Assembly: GCF_016019955.1 (NCBI RefSeq)
Contig: NZ_JAECRZ010000002.1
Span: 1-64,000, forward strand
Length of the DNA stretch: 64,000 nucleotides
Direction: 5' to 3'
Source of the DNA: Thiosulfatihalobacter marinus
GTDB lineage: Bacteria > Pseudomonadota > Alphaproteobacteria > Rhodobacterales > Rhodobacteraceae
The stretch's first letter is position 1. Each line of letters starts with the position of its first letter. The translations under genes were made by a program, and so were the position numbers. Below the pieces are notes generated by a model, which did not search any database, had not been told where the DNA came from, and was given only the letters and a program-made list of their open reading frames with translations. Positions 37,355 to 49,037 of the stretch are shown one piece after another.

Positions 37355-38185
37355 CTAGCGCGCCAGAGGCGGTGACACCAGAAGATCGGCGGGCGGATCG
37401 CGCAGAAGATCGGCGGCAAAGCTGCCCAGTTTGTGAACCGCCATGCCGCGTTCATGGGTGCCGCAGACAATCAGGTCGGGCGAGACCTGGGTGATCTTGC
37501 TGGCCAATGTCTGGGGCACGCTGCCGACGATGATTTCCGGGCTGACATATCCGGCTGGCAGGTTGCCCGACTGCATCCAGATGTCTCGTTTGCGTTCGGT
37601 CTCGGCGCGCACCGCGCGCGACATTTCCGTTCCGTGGGTGCCGCCGGTCAGCCCGGCAAACGGAACGTGCAGCGCGTGAAAGGATGTGGTCTCAGCCTCG
37701 GGCGCGATGATCGCCGCGCTGCGCAGCGCGGCGGCACAGGCCAGTGAAAAACTGACCGGGGCGAGGATGCGCTCGTAGTCGCCATCCGCGAAGTCCTTGA
37801 CGATCAGCACCGGGACAAGGCTGGCCGCGACAATGCGCTCCGAGGTGGATTCGCGCAGGCGATCCAGGAAGCCGCGTTTGCGGTGCACGCCCAGAACCAG
37901 CAGGCTGGCCTCCCTGGCGACGGCGAACTCGCTGACCAGTTCGACCGGATCGCCGGACAATACGCTGACCGACGCGCCCTGATCGGCGTCAAGCGCCGCC
38001 AGACGGGAGGTCAGGCGTTCGGTGACGCTTTCGCTGAGCTGGGCGACCATGTCTTCGGGCATGGCGTCATCCACGATGGAAATGACATGGGCATGGGCCC
38101 CCAGTTTGGCCGCAAGGCGCAGCCCGCGGCGCAGCGCCCGATCCGAGCGCGGGGACAAATCGGTGGCGATGACAATCGTTTTCAA
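37355..38185 (-). CDS. Tandem universal stress protein (UspA family)
   Basis: A 276-residue protein with two UspA-type domains. The first starts TIVIATDLSPRSDRALRR and ends with VLGVHRKRG and VPVLIVKD; the second starts at ILAPVSFSLACAAALR and contains VCGTHERGM. The ATP-binding G-x2-G-x9-G pattern is only partly kept. The start is TTG at 38185 behind a perfect AGGAGG with a five-base spacer; upstream in-frame codons lack this. Its stop lies in the CTAG that borders the MITE-like element. Confidence 0.88.
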   Translation of the reverse strand: MKTIVIATDLSPRSDRALRRGLRLAAKLGAHAHVISIVDDAMPEDMVAQLSESVTERLTSRLAALDADQGASVSVLSGDPVELVSEFAVAREASLLVLGVHRKRGFLDRLRESTSERIVAASLVPVLIVKDFADGDYERILAPVSFSLACAAALRSAAIIAPEAETTSFHALHVPFAGLTGGTHGTEMSRAVRAETERKRDIWMQSGNLPAGYVSPEIIVGSVPQTLASKITQVSPDLIVCGTHERGMAVHKLGSFAADLLRDPPADLLVSPPLAR

Positions 38186-38420
38186 TGAAACCTCCTGAAT
38201 TCTGATGAGCAATGGGAAAACCGCCCGTTGCGCTCAAGATAGGATAATCGCGCCAATTCGCAACGCGTACAGGGCAAATGATGCAGAAAAATCACCTGGC
38301 CGTCGCGCGCCCGGCCGAGCGCGGGCGACAGGCATACCGATCATGCGACATCGAACCGGTTGGCCTTTGTTGCGGGCAACGATAGGGTGCGCCACGAAGC
38401 CGGCTGCGCAGAGGTGGACC

Positions 38421-39404
38421 ATGGAAGATCGGGGTGTTTTGGGATCACTGGTTGACCGGGCTGTCATTCGGATCGGGGCGCTGATCATCCTGATCTGGAA
38501 ATGGCGGGCCAGCCTGTGGTTCCGGCGCGAGCATGGCCGGTTGCCGCAGCTATGCCCGCCCAAGGGTTTCAACGACAAGATTTTCTGGCGCAAGATCGTA
38601 GACCGCAATCCGCTGTTCGTTGTCTTGAATGACAAGATTGCCGTGCGCGACTGGGTGAGCCGTCAGGCACCTGGTTTGCAACTGACCAGGCTGCTTTGGA
38701 CGGGTGCTGACCCGGAGGCGCTTCCTGCGTCGCTGTTGGACCAGCCGGTGATGATCAAGCACAACGCCTCGTCCGGGTTCAATATTCACTATGACGGGCA
38801 GACGCCGCGCCGCGACGACATGGTGGCCACGCTGAAGGCCTGGATGGCGCGTACCTATGGGACGCGGTTGTCGGAATGGGCCTATGGGCAGGTGACGCCG
38901 GCGATACTTGTCGAAGAGATGCTGGGTTATGACGATGGCAGCGCGCCGGACAATATCAACGTACATGCCAGCCGGGGCGCGGTGCTGTTTGCGTCGGTCT
39001 ATCGTGGTGACAAACGGGGACGGCGCGAAATCGGGTTTTTCGATGACAGCGGCGCGCGGCTGGCGATGCAGATGATGGACGAAGTGGACCCGTTGCCGCA
39101 GGATTGGGTGCCTTCGGAGACGTTGTTCAAGGCGCTCGAAGGGGCCAGGGCGCTGTCGCGCGACGTGGATTACGCGCGCTGCGATTTCATGGCCACCGAG
39201 GCGGGTATCTGGTTCAACGAGATGACAACCTACACGGCAAGCGGTCATCTGAAGCTGGACAATCCGACACTGGTGGATCGGCTGACGGAAGGCTGGGACC
39301 TGCGGCAATCATGGTTCCTGACGACGCCGCAGACCGGGCTGCGCGAAATCTACCGCAAGGCGCTGGTGCGGGTGATGGACCGCCGCCAGGCGGTGTCTCA
39401 GTAA
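38421..39404 (+). CDS. TupA-like ATP-grasp protein
   Basis: A 327-residue protein of the TupA-like ATP-grasp family, enzymes associated with capsule or teichuronopeptide synthesis that ligate amino acids. Recognisable blocks are CPPKGFNDKIFWRKI, ALPASLLDQPVMIKHNASSGF, ILVEEMLGYDDG and, at the metal site, CDFMATEAGIWFNEMT. The ATG at 38421 is chosen because no ribosome site precedes longer starts. No other surface-polysaccharide genes lie nearby. It overlaps the end of cysK by seven bases. Confidence 0.78.
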   Translation: MEDRGVLGSLVDRAVIRIGALIILIWKWRASLWFRREHGRLPQLCPPKGFNDKIFWRKIVDRNPLFVVLNDKIAVRDWVSRQAPGLQLTRLLWTGADPEALPASLLDQPVMIKHNASSGFNIHYDGQTPRRDDMVATLKAWMARTYGTRLSEWAYGQVTPAILVEEMLGYDDGSAPDNINVHASRGAVLFASVYRGDKRGRREIGFFDDSGARLAMQMMDEVDPLPQDWVPSETLFKALEGARALSRDVDYARCDFMATEAGIWFNEMTTYTASGHLKLDNPTLVDRLTEGWDLRQSWFLTTPQTGLREIYRKALVRVMDRRQAVSQ

Positions 39405-40381
39405 CCTTCGAACAGCTCGGTCGACAGGTAGCGTTCGGCAAAGGAGGGCACGATCACCACGATCTGTTTGCCTGCCATGTCGGGGCGCCGGGCCAGTTGG
39501 GCACTTGCCCAGATGGCCGCGCCCGAGGAAATGCCCGCCGCGATCCCATCGACCCGCGCCAGGTGACGCGAGGTTTCCAGCGCGTCGTCTTCGCCGACGG
39601 CGATCACCTCGTCAACCAGGGTAACATCAAGGTTGTCGGGGACGAACCCGCCGCCGATGCCCTGGATCTTGTGCACTTCGTAATGCCCGCCCTTGATGGA
39701 TTGCGCCTTTTCCGGTTCCACCGCGACCATTTTCAGGCCGGGCTTGAGCGGCTTGAGCGTGCGCGCCGTGCCGGTGAAGGTGCCGCCGGTGCCAATTCCG
39801 GCGACCACCACATCCACGCCGCCCCGGGTATCGTTCCAGATTTCGCGGGCGGTGGTGCGTTCATGCACCAGCGGATTGGCGGGATTGTCGAACTGGCTGG
39901 GCCAATAGGAATTGGGTATCTCTTCAAGCAATTGCCGGGTTTTTTCGATACTGGCGGAAATGCCCGGCGCCTTGGGTGTCAGCACCACTTCGGCCCCCAG
40001 AAACCGCAGCATCCGCTGACGCTCGACGGAAAAATGTTCGGGCATCACCAGGATCAGGCGATACCCGCGCGCCGCCGCGACAAAGGCAAGGCCGATCCCG
40101 GTATTGCCCGAGGTGGGTTCGATCAGCGTCATGCCGGGGCGGATCTCGCCGCGCCGCTCCAGATCGAGGATCATGTTGACGGCGGTGCGGTCCTTGACGC
40201 TGCAAAGCGGGTTGAAATATTCGAGTTTGAGCAGCAAATCGCCCACAAGCCCCTGTTCGCGCGTGAAATTCGGCGCGCGCACCAGCGGCGTGTTTCCAAT
40301 GGCGTCCAGCAAGCTGTCATATATGCGTCCGCGTCCCTGGGTGGATGGCAGCATGTCGAGGTCGGAATCGTGCGAATTCAT
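39398..40381 (-). CDS. cysK: Cysteine synthase (O-acetylserine sulfhydrylase)
   Basis: A 327-residue fold-type II PLP enzyme joining sulfide to O-acetylserine. The PLP lysine is in CSVKDRTA, the substrate loop is PTSGNTGIGLA and the phosphate loop is GIGTGGTFTG. The start at 40381 follows GGAG by six bases; a TTG immediately upstream is rejected. The N terminus is about 15 residues longer than usual. A cystathionine beta-synthase-like role cannot be fully excluded. Confidence 0.88.
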   Translation of the reverse strand: MNSHDSDLDMLPSTQGRGRIYDSLLDAIGNTPLVRAPNFTREQGLVGDLLLKLEYFNPLCSVKDRTAVNMILDLERRGEIRPGMTLIEPTSGNTGIGLAFVAAARGYRLILVMPEHFSVERQRMLRFLGAEVVLTPKAPGISASIEKTRQLLEEIPNSYWPSQFDNPANPLVHERTTAREIWNDTRGGVDVVVAGIGTGGTFTGTARTLKPLKPGLKMVAVEPEKAQSIKGGHYEVHKIQGIGGGFVPDNLDVTLVDEVIAVGEDDALETSRHLARVDGIAAGISSGAAIWASAQLARRPDMAGKQIVVIVPSFAERYLSTELFEGY

Positions 40382-40602
40382 CAATGTCTCCGATCGGCGC
40401 GGCAGGGCCGGGCACGGTGCGTGAAAATGGACTGCGACGAGTGGAGCGGAGTTTCACGGGAGGGTCAAGGCAGACAACGCCGCAGGCCCTGGCCGCGTCG
40501 GACCCGTGCACGGGAATGTCACGGGGGAAGCGTGCCGAAAAGCGCCAAAAGCATTCGACCTTTGGCCTGCTTCTGGTGACCGGATGCCCCGGTTCAGCGG
40601 AC

Positions 40603-40639
40603 AAAAATGGCGCGGGGCGGTCGGATGAACGCCCCGCGC
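40603..40639 (-). terminator. Rho-independent terminator of katG
   Basis: On the minus strand, the perfect ten-base stem GCGCGGGGCG/CGCCCCGCGC (40630-40639 with 40610-40619) has a ten-base loop and is followed by CCATTTTTG. It lies seven bases beyond the katG stop. Confidence 0.85.
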
Positions 40640-40646
40640 GGATGGG

Positions 40647-42926
<2,280 letters not shown>

Positions 42927-42937
42927 CTAGCAAGGAT

Positions 42938-42952
42938 TTAGGATTATTCTAA
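42938..42952. promoter_or_regulatory. Possible OxyR-type palindrome between katG and oxyR
   Basis: TTAGGATTATTCTAA is a near-perfect palindrome resembling the ATAG-N7-CTAT unit recognised by OxyR. The gap from 42864 to 42987 is AT-rich and also holds TCATCGTGATGA and ATAG-N7-TTAT. Spacing between units does not match the E. coli 22-base rule. Confidence 0.4.
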
Positions 42953-42987
42953 GTTGCATTTTTTCATCGTGATGATAGTTTTTTCTT

Positions 42988-43893
42988 ATGATCAATATCA
43001 CCCTGCGTCAGCTGCGCTATTTCGAGGCGCTCGCGCGGCATGGCCATTTCGGCCACGCCGCCGAGGCCTGTGCCATATCCCAGCCGGCCTTGTCCGTGCA
43101 GATCAGGGAACTGGAGGACACGCTGGGTATGCAGCTTTTCGAACGGTCCGCGCGCAAGGTGCGGCTGACCGGGTTTGGCGAAGAGTTTCACGGCCGGGCG
43201 CAGAACGTGCTGCGATCGGTCGAGGAACTGGGTGACATGGCCCGTGCGGCACGGGGCGGATTCACCGGGCGTCTGCGGCTGGGGGTGATCCCCACGATTG
43301 CGCCCTATCTCTTGCCCGACATCGTTGGCCGGCTGGCGCAGCGGTGGCCGGAACTGGATGTACATGTGCGCGAAACGCTTACGTCAACGCTTTTGCGGGA
43401 ACTGGCGGGCGGGCGGCTGGACGCGGCGATCCTGGCGCTGCCGATCGACGATCCGGGGCTGAGCGAAGTCGAGTTGTTTTCGGAGGAATTCGTTCTTGTG
43501 CGGCCCGAAACGGACCGCGCCAAGCCGATGCCCGGCGCGGATGCGCTGCGCGAGATGCGGCTGTTGTTGCTGGAAGAGGGGCATTGTTTTCGCGATCAGG
43601 CGCTGGCCTTCTGCAATATCCGCCCGTCCGTCACCGGTGACGGGCTGGACGGCAGCAGCCTGTCGACGCTGGTACAGATGGTTGGCGCGGGGCTGGGTGT
43701 GACATTGATCCCGCAAATGGCGGTGCCGGTGGAAACCCGTTCGGCGCCGGTGGCGGTGGCGCGGTTCGCACCACCCGCGCCGCAGCGCCGGATTGGCATG
43801 GTCTGGCGCCGCACCAGCCCGCTGACCGCGCAACTCGGAGAAATCGCGGAGGTGGTGCGCCAGTCGGCGGAAAAATCAGCGCCCCAGCTTTGA
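42988..43893 (+). CDS. oxyR: Peroxide-sensing LysR-type regulator OxyR
   Basis: A 301-residue LysR regulator. N-terminal helix-turn-helix: FGHAAEACAISQPALSVQIRE. The redox pair is clear in EGHCFRDQALAFC, with Cys200 and Cys209 matching Cys199 and Cys208 of E. coli OxyR, which form a disulfide on oxidation. Divergent from katG. The 3' end overlaps convergent eda by 18 bases. Confidence 0.95.
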   Translation: MINITLRQLRYFEALARHGHFGHAAEACAISQPALSVQIRELEDTLGMQLFERSARKVRLTGFGEEFHGRAQNVLRSVEELGDMARAARGGFTGRLRLGVIPTIAPYLLPDIVGRLAQRWPELDVHVRETLTSTLLRELAGGRLDAAILALPIDDPGLSEVELFSEEFVLVRPETDRAKPMPGADALREMRLLLLEEGHCFRDQALAFCNIRPSVTGDGLDGSSLSTLVQMVGAGLGVTLIPQMAVPVETRSAPVAVARFAPPAPQRRIGMVWRRTSPLTAQLGEIAEVVRQSAEKSAPQL

Positions 43894-44523
43894 CGCGTCG
43901 CGCGCCAGGTCTTCGATCCGCGCCCAGTCACCTGAAATGAGCGCATCCGACGGCGCGACCCAGCTGCCTCCCGCGCAGATCACGTTGGGCAGGGACAGGT
44001 AGTCATTGGCGTTGCCGGGGTTCACGCCGCCGGTGGGGCAAAAGGTGATCCGGGACAGGGGGCTGGCCAGTGACCCCAGTGCCCGGGCGCCGCCCGCGGC
44101 CTCTGCCGGGAAGAACTTCAACATGTCATAGCCGCGTTCCAGAAGCCGCATCGCCTCGCTGGCGGTGGCCGCGCCGGGCAGGAGCGGCAGGCCTTCGGCC
44201 TCGCAGGCCGCAAGCAGCGTGTCGGTGGCGCCAGGCGAGACCCCAAAGGTCGCTCCGGCGGCCTTGGCGGCCTTGACATCATCCGGCGTCAGCAACGTGC
44301 CCGCACCCACCATGCCGCCGGGCACCTGGGCCATGCGGGCAATCACATCAAGCGCGGACGGGGTGCGCAGGGTGACTTCGAGCGCGGGAAGCCCCCCGGC
44401 GATCAACGCCTGCGCCAGCGGTACGGCATGATCGGCGTCGTGCACGACCAGTACCGGAACGATTGGCGCGGCCTGGCAGATGCGCCGCGCTTCGCGGCTG
44501 GCGTCCTGGGGGGTGATCGGCAT
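43876..44523 (-). CDS. eda: 2-dehydro-3-deoxyphosphogluconate aldolase
   Basis: A 215-residue KDPG aldolase producing pyruvate and glyceraldehyde 3-phosphate. Active-site glutamate in LEVTLRTP, Schiff-base lysine in MLKFFPAEAAGG and phosphate loop in FCPTGGVNPGN. The ATG at 44523 is 13 bases beyond the edd stop. Last gene of gap-zwf-edd-eda. Confidence 0.95.
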   Translation of the reverse strand: MPITPQDASREARRICQAAPIVPVLVVHDADHAVPLAQALIAGGLPALEVTLRTPSALDVIARMAQVPGGMVGAGTLLTPDDVKAAKAAGATFGVSPGATDTLLAACEAEGLPLLPGAATASEAMRLLERGYDMLKFFPAEAAGGARALGSLASPLSRITFCPTGGVNPGNANDYLSLPNVICAGGSWVAPSDALISGDWARIEDLARDASKLGR

Positions 44524-44536
44524 CGGGTGGTGTCTC

Positions 44537-46339
44537 CTAAAAGATCGAGGCGCCGTCACTGGCGGCGCCCACGGCGTTGCGGAATGCGGTGAACAATTCA
44601 CGCCCGGTTCCGGCCTGCGTGTCGCTGAGATCGGCGGTCGCAAGCGGGCGGGTATCGAGATCGTCCACCAGGATGTCAAGCGTTCCGGTACTGGCATCGA
44701 CGCGCACCAGATCGCCGTCCCGTACCCTGGCGATCGGGCCACCATCCAGCGCCTCGGGGCTGACATGGATGGCCGCGGGCACCTTGCCGGATGCGCCGGA
44801 CATGCGCCCGTCGGTGACAAGCGCCACTTTCTGGCCGCGCCCTTGCAGGATCGACAGGATGGGCGTGAGGCTGTGCAACTCTGGCATCCCGTTGGCGCGC
44901 GGGCCCTGAAAACGGACCACGACGATCACGTCGCCGGCCAGTTCACCGGCCTTGAACGCGTCCTTGACCGATTGCTGATCGTGGAACACGCGCGCCGGGG
45001 CCTCGATCACGTGATGTTCGGGCGCCACGGCGGACACTTTCATGACGGCGGTACCCATGCGGCCGGTCAGCCGCTTCAATCCGCCGGTGGGTTGGAACGG
45101 ATCGTTGGCCGGGCGCAAAATTGCGGTGTTCAGGCTTTGGCCGCTGCCCGGTTCCCACGTCAGAACCCCGTCGATCAGCTTGGGTTCTGCGGTGTAATTG
45201 TGCAGCCCTTCACCGGCGACGGTCCTGGTGTCGGGGTGCAGCAACCCGGCGTCCAGCAGCTGACCGATCATGTAGCCAAGTCCGCCGGCGGCATGGAAAT
45301 GGTTCACATCCGCAAGGCCGTTGGGATAGACCCGCGCCAGAAGTGGCGTGACCTCGGACAGTTCCGAAAAATCCTGCCAATCGAGGATGATCCCGCCCGC
45401 GCGCGCCATGGCGACAAGGTGAATGAGCAGGTTTGTCGATCCGCCCGTGGCGTTCAGGCCGACGATACCGTTTACAAACGCCTTTTCGTCCAGGATGTCG
45501 CATACCGGGGTATAGGTGTTGCCCAGGGCGCTGAGCGACAGGGCGCGGCGCGCGCCTTCGCGGGTCAGGGCCTCGCGCAGGTCGGTGTTTGGGGTGACAA
45601 AGCTGGCGCCCGGCAGGTGCAGGCCCATGAACTCCATCAGCATCTGGTTGGTGTTGGCGGTGCCGTAGAACGTGCAGGTGCCCGGCCCGTGATAGGCGGC
45701 CATTTCCGCCGCCATCAGGGCATCGCGCCCCACTTCGCCAGCGGCGAATTTCTGGCGCACCTTGGCCTTTTCGTCGTTTGGCAGGCCGCTGGTCATCGGT
45801 CCGGCGGGCAGGAACACGGCCGGAAGGTGGCCAAAGGCCTGGGCGCCGATCACCAGGCCCGGCACGATCTTGTCGCAGACCCCCAGAAACACGGCGGCGT
45901 CAAACGTGTTGTGGCTGAGCGCAACCCCGGTGGCCAGCGCGATCACGTCTCGCGAAAACAGGCTCAGCTCCATGCCGGCCTCGCCCTGAGTCACCCCGTC
46001 ACACATCGCCGGAACCCCACCCGCAACCTGCGCGGTGCCCCCGGCGGCGCGCACGGCATCGCGGATCAGGGCGGGGTAGGTTTCAAACGGCTGATGGGCC
46101 GAGAGCATGTCGTTATAGGCGGTGACGATGCCCAGATTGCCGGCGCTTTGAGTGGCCAGTCTGGATTGATCCACCCCGGCCCCGGCATAGGCATGGGCCT
46201 GGTTGGAACAGCTCAGATGCGCGCGCGCCGGTCCTTTTGAGCGGGCGGTCGCCATCCTGTCGAGATGGGCGCGCCGGGTTGGTGCGCTGCGTTCGATGAT
46301 CCGTTCAGTGACAGTCGCAATGGTTTGGTGGAGCGTCAT
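44537..46339 (-). CDS. edd: Phosphogluconate dehydratase
   Basis: A 600-residue IlvD/Edd-family iron-sulfur dehydratase turning 6-phosphogluconate into KDPG. Cluster cysteines are seen in [15 protein letters not shown] and [10 protein letters not shown], with the catalytic block [16 protein letters not shown]. The start ATG at 46339 (MTLHQTI) is preferred to the GTG at 46348. Third gene of the operon, 42 bases after zwf. Confidence 0.96.
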   Translation of the reverse strand: MTLHQTIATVTERIIERSAPTRRAHLDRMATARSKGPARAHLSCSNQAHAYAGAGVDQSRLATQSAGNLGIVTAYNDMLSAHQPFETYPALIRDAVRAAGGTAQVAGGVPAMCDGVTQGEAGMELSLFSRDVIALATGVALSHNTFDAAVFLGVCDKIVPGLVIGAQAFGHLPAVFLPAGPMTSGLPNDEKAKVRQKFAAGEVGRDALMAAEMAAYHGPGTCTFYGTANTNQMLMEFMGLHLPGASFVTPNTDLREALTREGARRALSLSALGNTYTPVCDILDEKAFVNGIVGLNATGGSTNLLIHLVAMARAGGIILDWQDFSELSEVTPLLARVYPNGLADVNHFHAAGGLGYMIGQLLDAGLLHPDTRTVAGEGLHNYTAEPKLIDGVLTWEPGSGQSLNTAILRPANDPFQPTGGLKRLTGRMGTAVMKVSAVAPEHHVIEAPARVFHDQQSVKDAFKAGELAGDVIVVVRFQGPRANGMPELHSLTPILSILQGRGQKVALVTDGRMSGASGKVPAAIHVSPEALDGGPIARVRDGDLVRVDASTGTLDILVDDLDTRPLATADLSDTQAGTGRELFTAFRNAVGAASDGASIF

Positions 46340-46381
46340 TTTGCGCACCCTTTCCGATTGGTACAGTGTGCAGACCGGCGC

Positions 46382-47833
46382 CTAGGCGCCGATGGCCCGC
46401 CAACGTCTTCCATCCTGATGCATCAGCATCAGGGCTTCTTCCGGCCCCGATCCGCCCGAGTCATACGCCGCGGGCTGTTGATTGCCGTCTTCCCACGCGG
46501 CAATGATCGGATCGGCCCAGGCCCAGGCGGCCTCGACCTCGTCTCCGCGCATGAACAGGGTCTGGTCGCCCCGGATCACATCCATGATCAATCGTTCATA
46601 TGCGTCCTGGGAATGCAAGTCGCTTCCCAGCGCGTCGGCAAAGGTCATGTCCATGGCCACCTCGGTCAGGCGCATCCCGCCGGGGCCGGGTTCCTTGATC
46701 GTGGTGCGCAGGGTGATGCCTTCGTCCGGTTGCAGCCGGATCACAAGCGCGTTGCCCTTGCGCCCTTCCATCTTGGGAAAGATCATGTGCGGTGGATCGC
46801 GGAACACAACCGCGATTTCCGAGGCCCGCGCCCGCAGGCGTTTGCCGGTGCGCAGATAAAACGGGGTGCCCGCCCACCGCCAGTTGGCGACGGCCAGTTT
46901 CATGGCGACGAAGCTTTCGGTCCGGCTGGCCGGGTTTCCGGCGTCGCCGCGATAGTCGTTCTTTCCGTTCCATGCGCGGTATTGCCCGCGCACGATGTTT
47001 TCCGGCGCCACCGTTTCAAGCGCCTCGATCACCTTGACCTTTTCGTCGCGCACCGCGTTCGGCTCGAACCGCGAGGGCGGTTCCATCGCGATCAGGCACA
47101 GCAATTGCATCAGGTGGTTCTGCACCATGTCCCGCATGGCGCCGGACTGGTCGTAATATTCACCCCGCCCCTGGACGCCGATGCTCTCGGCCACGGTGAT
47201 CTGGACATGGTCGATATGTGTGGAATTCCACAGCGGTTCGAACAGCGAATTGGCAAAGCGCAGCGCCATCAGGTTCTGCACGGTTTCCTTGCCCAGATAA
47301 TGATCGATCCGGTAAATTTGTGTTTCGTCGAAAGCCTGCAACAGGTCGGCGTTCAGCGCTTTGGCCGTTTCAAGATCGTGGCCAAAAGGTTTTTCCACGA
47401 CAATCCGGCTTTCGGCTGTTGCGATGCCGCGGGTGCTGAGCTGTTTCGAGATCGAACCGAACAGGCTTGGGGAAACCGAGAGATAGAAGGCCCGCGTGGT
47501 ATCCGCGCGCAGGGCCGCCCCGAGTTCGTCCCAGCCCGCATCACCCTTGGCGTCGACATGCACATAGGTGAGGCGGCTCAGAAAGGCGGCGATCGTTTCC
47601 GGCGTGCGGTCGGGTTCCGCGACGAACTCTTCAAGCGCGGCGCCGACCAGAGCCCGGAATTCCCCTGAATCCATCTGCGAGCGCGCGGCGCCAATGATGG
47701 CTGCGTCCTCGGGCATCTGCCCCACGCGGAAACGGTGGAACAGACCGGGAAGGATCTTTCTGCGGGCAAGATCTCCGGTGGCCCCGAAGATCACCAGATC
47801 GAACGGAGAGACCGGAATAACGCGGGCAACCAT
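46382..47833 (-). CDS. zwf: Glucose-6-phosphate 1-dehydrogenase
   Basis: A 483-residue enzyme oxidising glucose 6-phosphate to 6-phosphogluconolactone. Coenzyme loop FGATGDLARRKILPGL and the active-site block YRIDHYLGKETVQN are intact. The start at 47833 lies two bases after the gap stop codon. No 6-phosphogluconolactonase gene is found beside it, though zwf-pgl-edd order is common. Confidence 0.97.
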   Translation of the reverse strand: MVARVIPVSPFDLVIFGATGDLARRKILPGLFHRFRVGQMPEDAAIIGAARSQMDSGEFRALVGAALEEFVAEPDRTPETIAAFLSRLTYVHVDAKGDAGWDELGAALRADTTRAFYLSVSPSLFGSISKQLSTRGIATAESRIVVEKPFGHDLETAKALNADLLQAFDETQIYRIDHYLGKETVQNLMALRFANSLFEPLWNSTHIDHVQITVAESIGVQGRGEYYDQSGAMRDMVQNHLMQLLCLIAMEPPSRFEPNAVRDEKVKVIEALETVAPENIVRGQYRAWNGKNDYRGDAGNPASRTESFVAMKLAVANWRWAGTPFYLRTGKRLRARASEIAVVFRDPPHMIFPKMEGRKGNALVIRLQPDEGITLRTTIKEPGPGGMRLTEVAMDMTFADALGSDLHSQDAYERLIMDVIRGDQTLFMRGDEVEAAWAWADPIIAAWEDGNQQPAAYDSGGSGPEEALMLMHQDGRRWRAIGA

Positions 47834-47835
47834 GT

Positions 47836-48873
47836 CTAGCCAACCATCTTGAGCGGCGCGCCGTTGCTGTCACGCAGCAGGGCGCCCATGCGGCGTGCAT
47901 TGTCCAGCATGCGGTTGGAAAAGCCCCATTCATTGTCATACCAGCTGACCACACGCACCAGACCGTCACGGGTGACGTTTGTTTGCGGCGCGGCAAAGAC
48001 GGACGAATGAGGATCGTGGTTGAAATCGATCGAAACGCAGGGATCCTCTTCGTATCCCAGCACACCGGCAAGCGGACCTTCGGCGGCGGCCTTGATCGCG
48101 GCGTTCACCGCGTCGCGCGTGGCGGGGCGTTCCGGCGTGAATACCAGATCGACCATCGACACGTTGGGCGTGGGAACGCGCACGGCCGAGCCTTCAAGCC
48201 GGCCTTCCAGTTGCGGCAGCACCAGCGAAATGGCGCGCGCCGCCCCTGTGGAGGTGGGGATCATCGACATCGATGCGGCGCGGGCGCGGTAAAGATCCTT
48301 GTGATCCGTGTCATGGCTGGGCTGGTCGCCGGTAAAGGCATGGATCGTGGTCATGTACCCGGTCTTGATGCCAAAGGCGTCGTCCAGAACCTTGGCCACC
48401 GGCGCGAGGCAGTTGGTGGTGCAGGAGGCGTTGGACACGATCAGGTCGTCGGCGGTCAGCTCGTCGTGGTTGACGCCGTAGACCACTGTCCGGTCCACAT
48501 CCTTGCCCGGGGCCGAGATCAGCACGCGGCGCGCGCCGTTTTCGAGGTGCTTGCCGGCGCTTTCACGGGTCGTGAACAACCCTGTGCATTCCATCGCAAT
48601 GTCGACATCGCCCCAGGGCAGATCCTGAGGGGCACGGATGGCGGTGAGCCGGATTTCCTGACCCGCGACGCGCAACGTGTCGCCGTCGAGCGTGACGGGG
48701 GCGTTCAGGCGGCCATGCACGCTGTCGTATTTCAGCAGATGCGCCAGACGCTCTGGCGGGGCCAGGTCATTGATGGCCACGACTTCGATATCCGTGGCCT
48801 TGCTTTCGATCAGGGCCCGCAGAACACCGCGGCCAATGCGGCCAAATCCGTTGATGGCGATTTTTGTGGTCAT
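47836..48873 (-). CDS. gap: Glyceraldehyde-3-phosphate dehydrogenase, type I
   Basis: A 345-residue GAPDH. Rossmann motif INGFGRIGRGVLRA, catalytic cysteine in SNASCTTNCLAPVAKVL, and WYDNEWGFSNRM near the C terminus. The aspartate at the end of the second strand (AINDL) favours NAD. First gene of gap-zwf-edd-eda, placed to use the glyceraldehyde phosphate made by Eda. Divergent from a LacI repressor across two overlapping palindromes. Confidence 0.95.
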   Translation of the reverse strand: MTTKIAINGFGRIGRGVLRALIESKATDIEVVAINDLAPPERLAHLLKYDSVHGRLNAPVTLDGDTLRVAGQEIRLTAIRAPQDLPWGDVDIAMECTGLFTTRESAGKHLENGARRVLISAPGKDVDRTVVYGVNHDELTADDLIVSNASCTTNCLAPVAKVLDDAFGIKTGYMTTIHAFTGDQPSHDTDHKDLYRARAASMSMIPTSTGAARAISLVLPQLEGRLEGSAVRVPTPNVSMVDLVFTPERPATRDAVNAAIKAAAEGPLAGVLGYEEDPCVSIDFNHDPHSSVFAAPQTNVTRDGLVRVVSWYDNEWGFSNRMLDNARRMGALLRDSNGAPLKMVG

Positions 48874-48912
48874 TCCAGCTTTCTCCTGTCATCCACCAGC
48901 GCCATAAGGATA

Positions 48913-48940
48913 TCGGTGGCGCTACCGTTAGCGCTATCGG
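48913..48940. promoter_or_regulatory. Overlapping LacI-type operators upstream of gap
   Basis: Two 16-base near-palindromes, TCGGTGGCGCTACCGT (48913-48928) and CCGTTAGCGCTATCGG (48925-48940), share their adjoining four bases and a GCGC centre. They lie between gap and the divergent LacI gene, about 40-67 bases from the gap start. The consensus CGGTAGCGCTACCG differs from the GGTATCGATACC of the tetronate operators, so the two LacI proteins should not cross-bind. Confidence 0.7.
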
Positions 48941-49037
48941 TAGTCGGAATACACCCAAAAATCAACCAAAATATGCGTGTGAAGTGCCGCAGCTATTCAG
49001 GCTTGCGGATCGGCGCGATCTGGCCGACCATCGCGCC

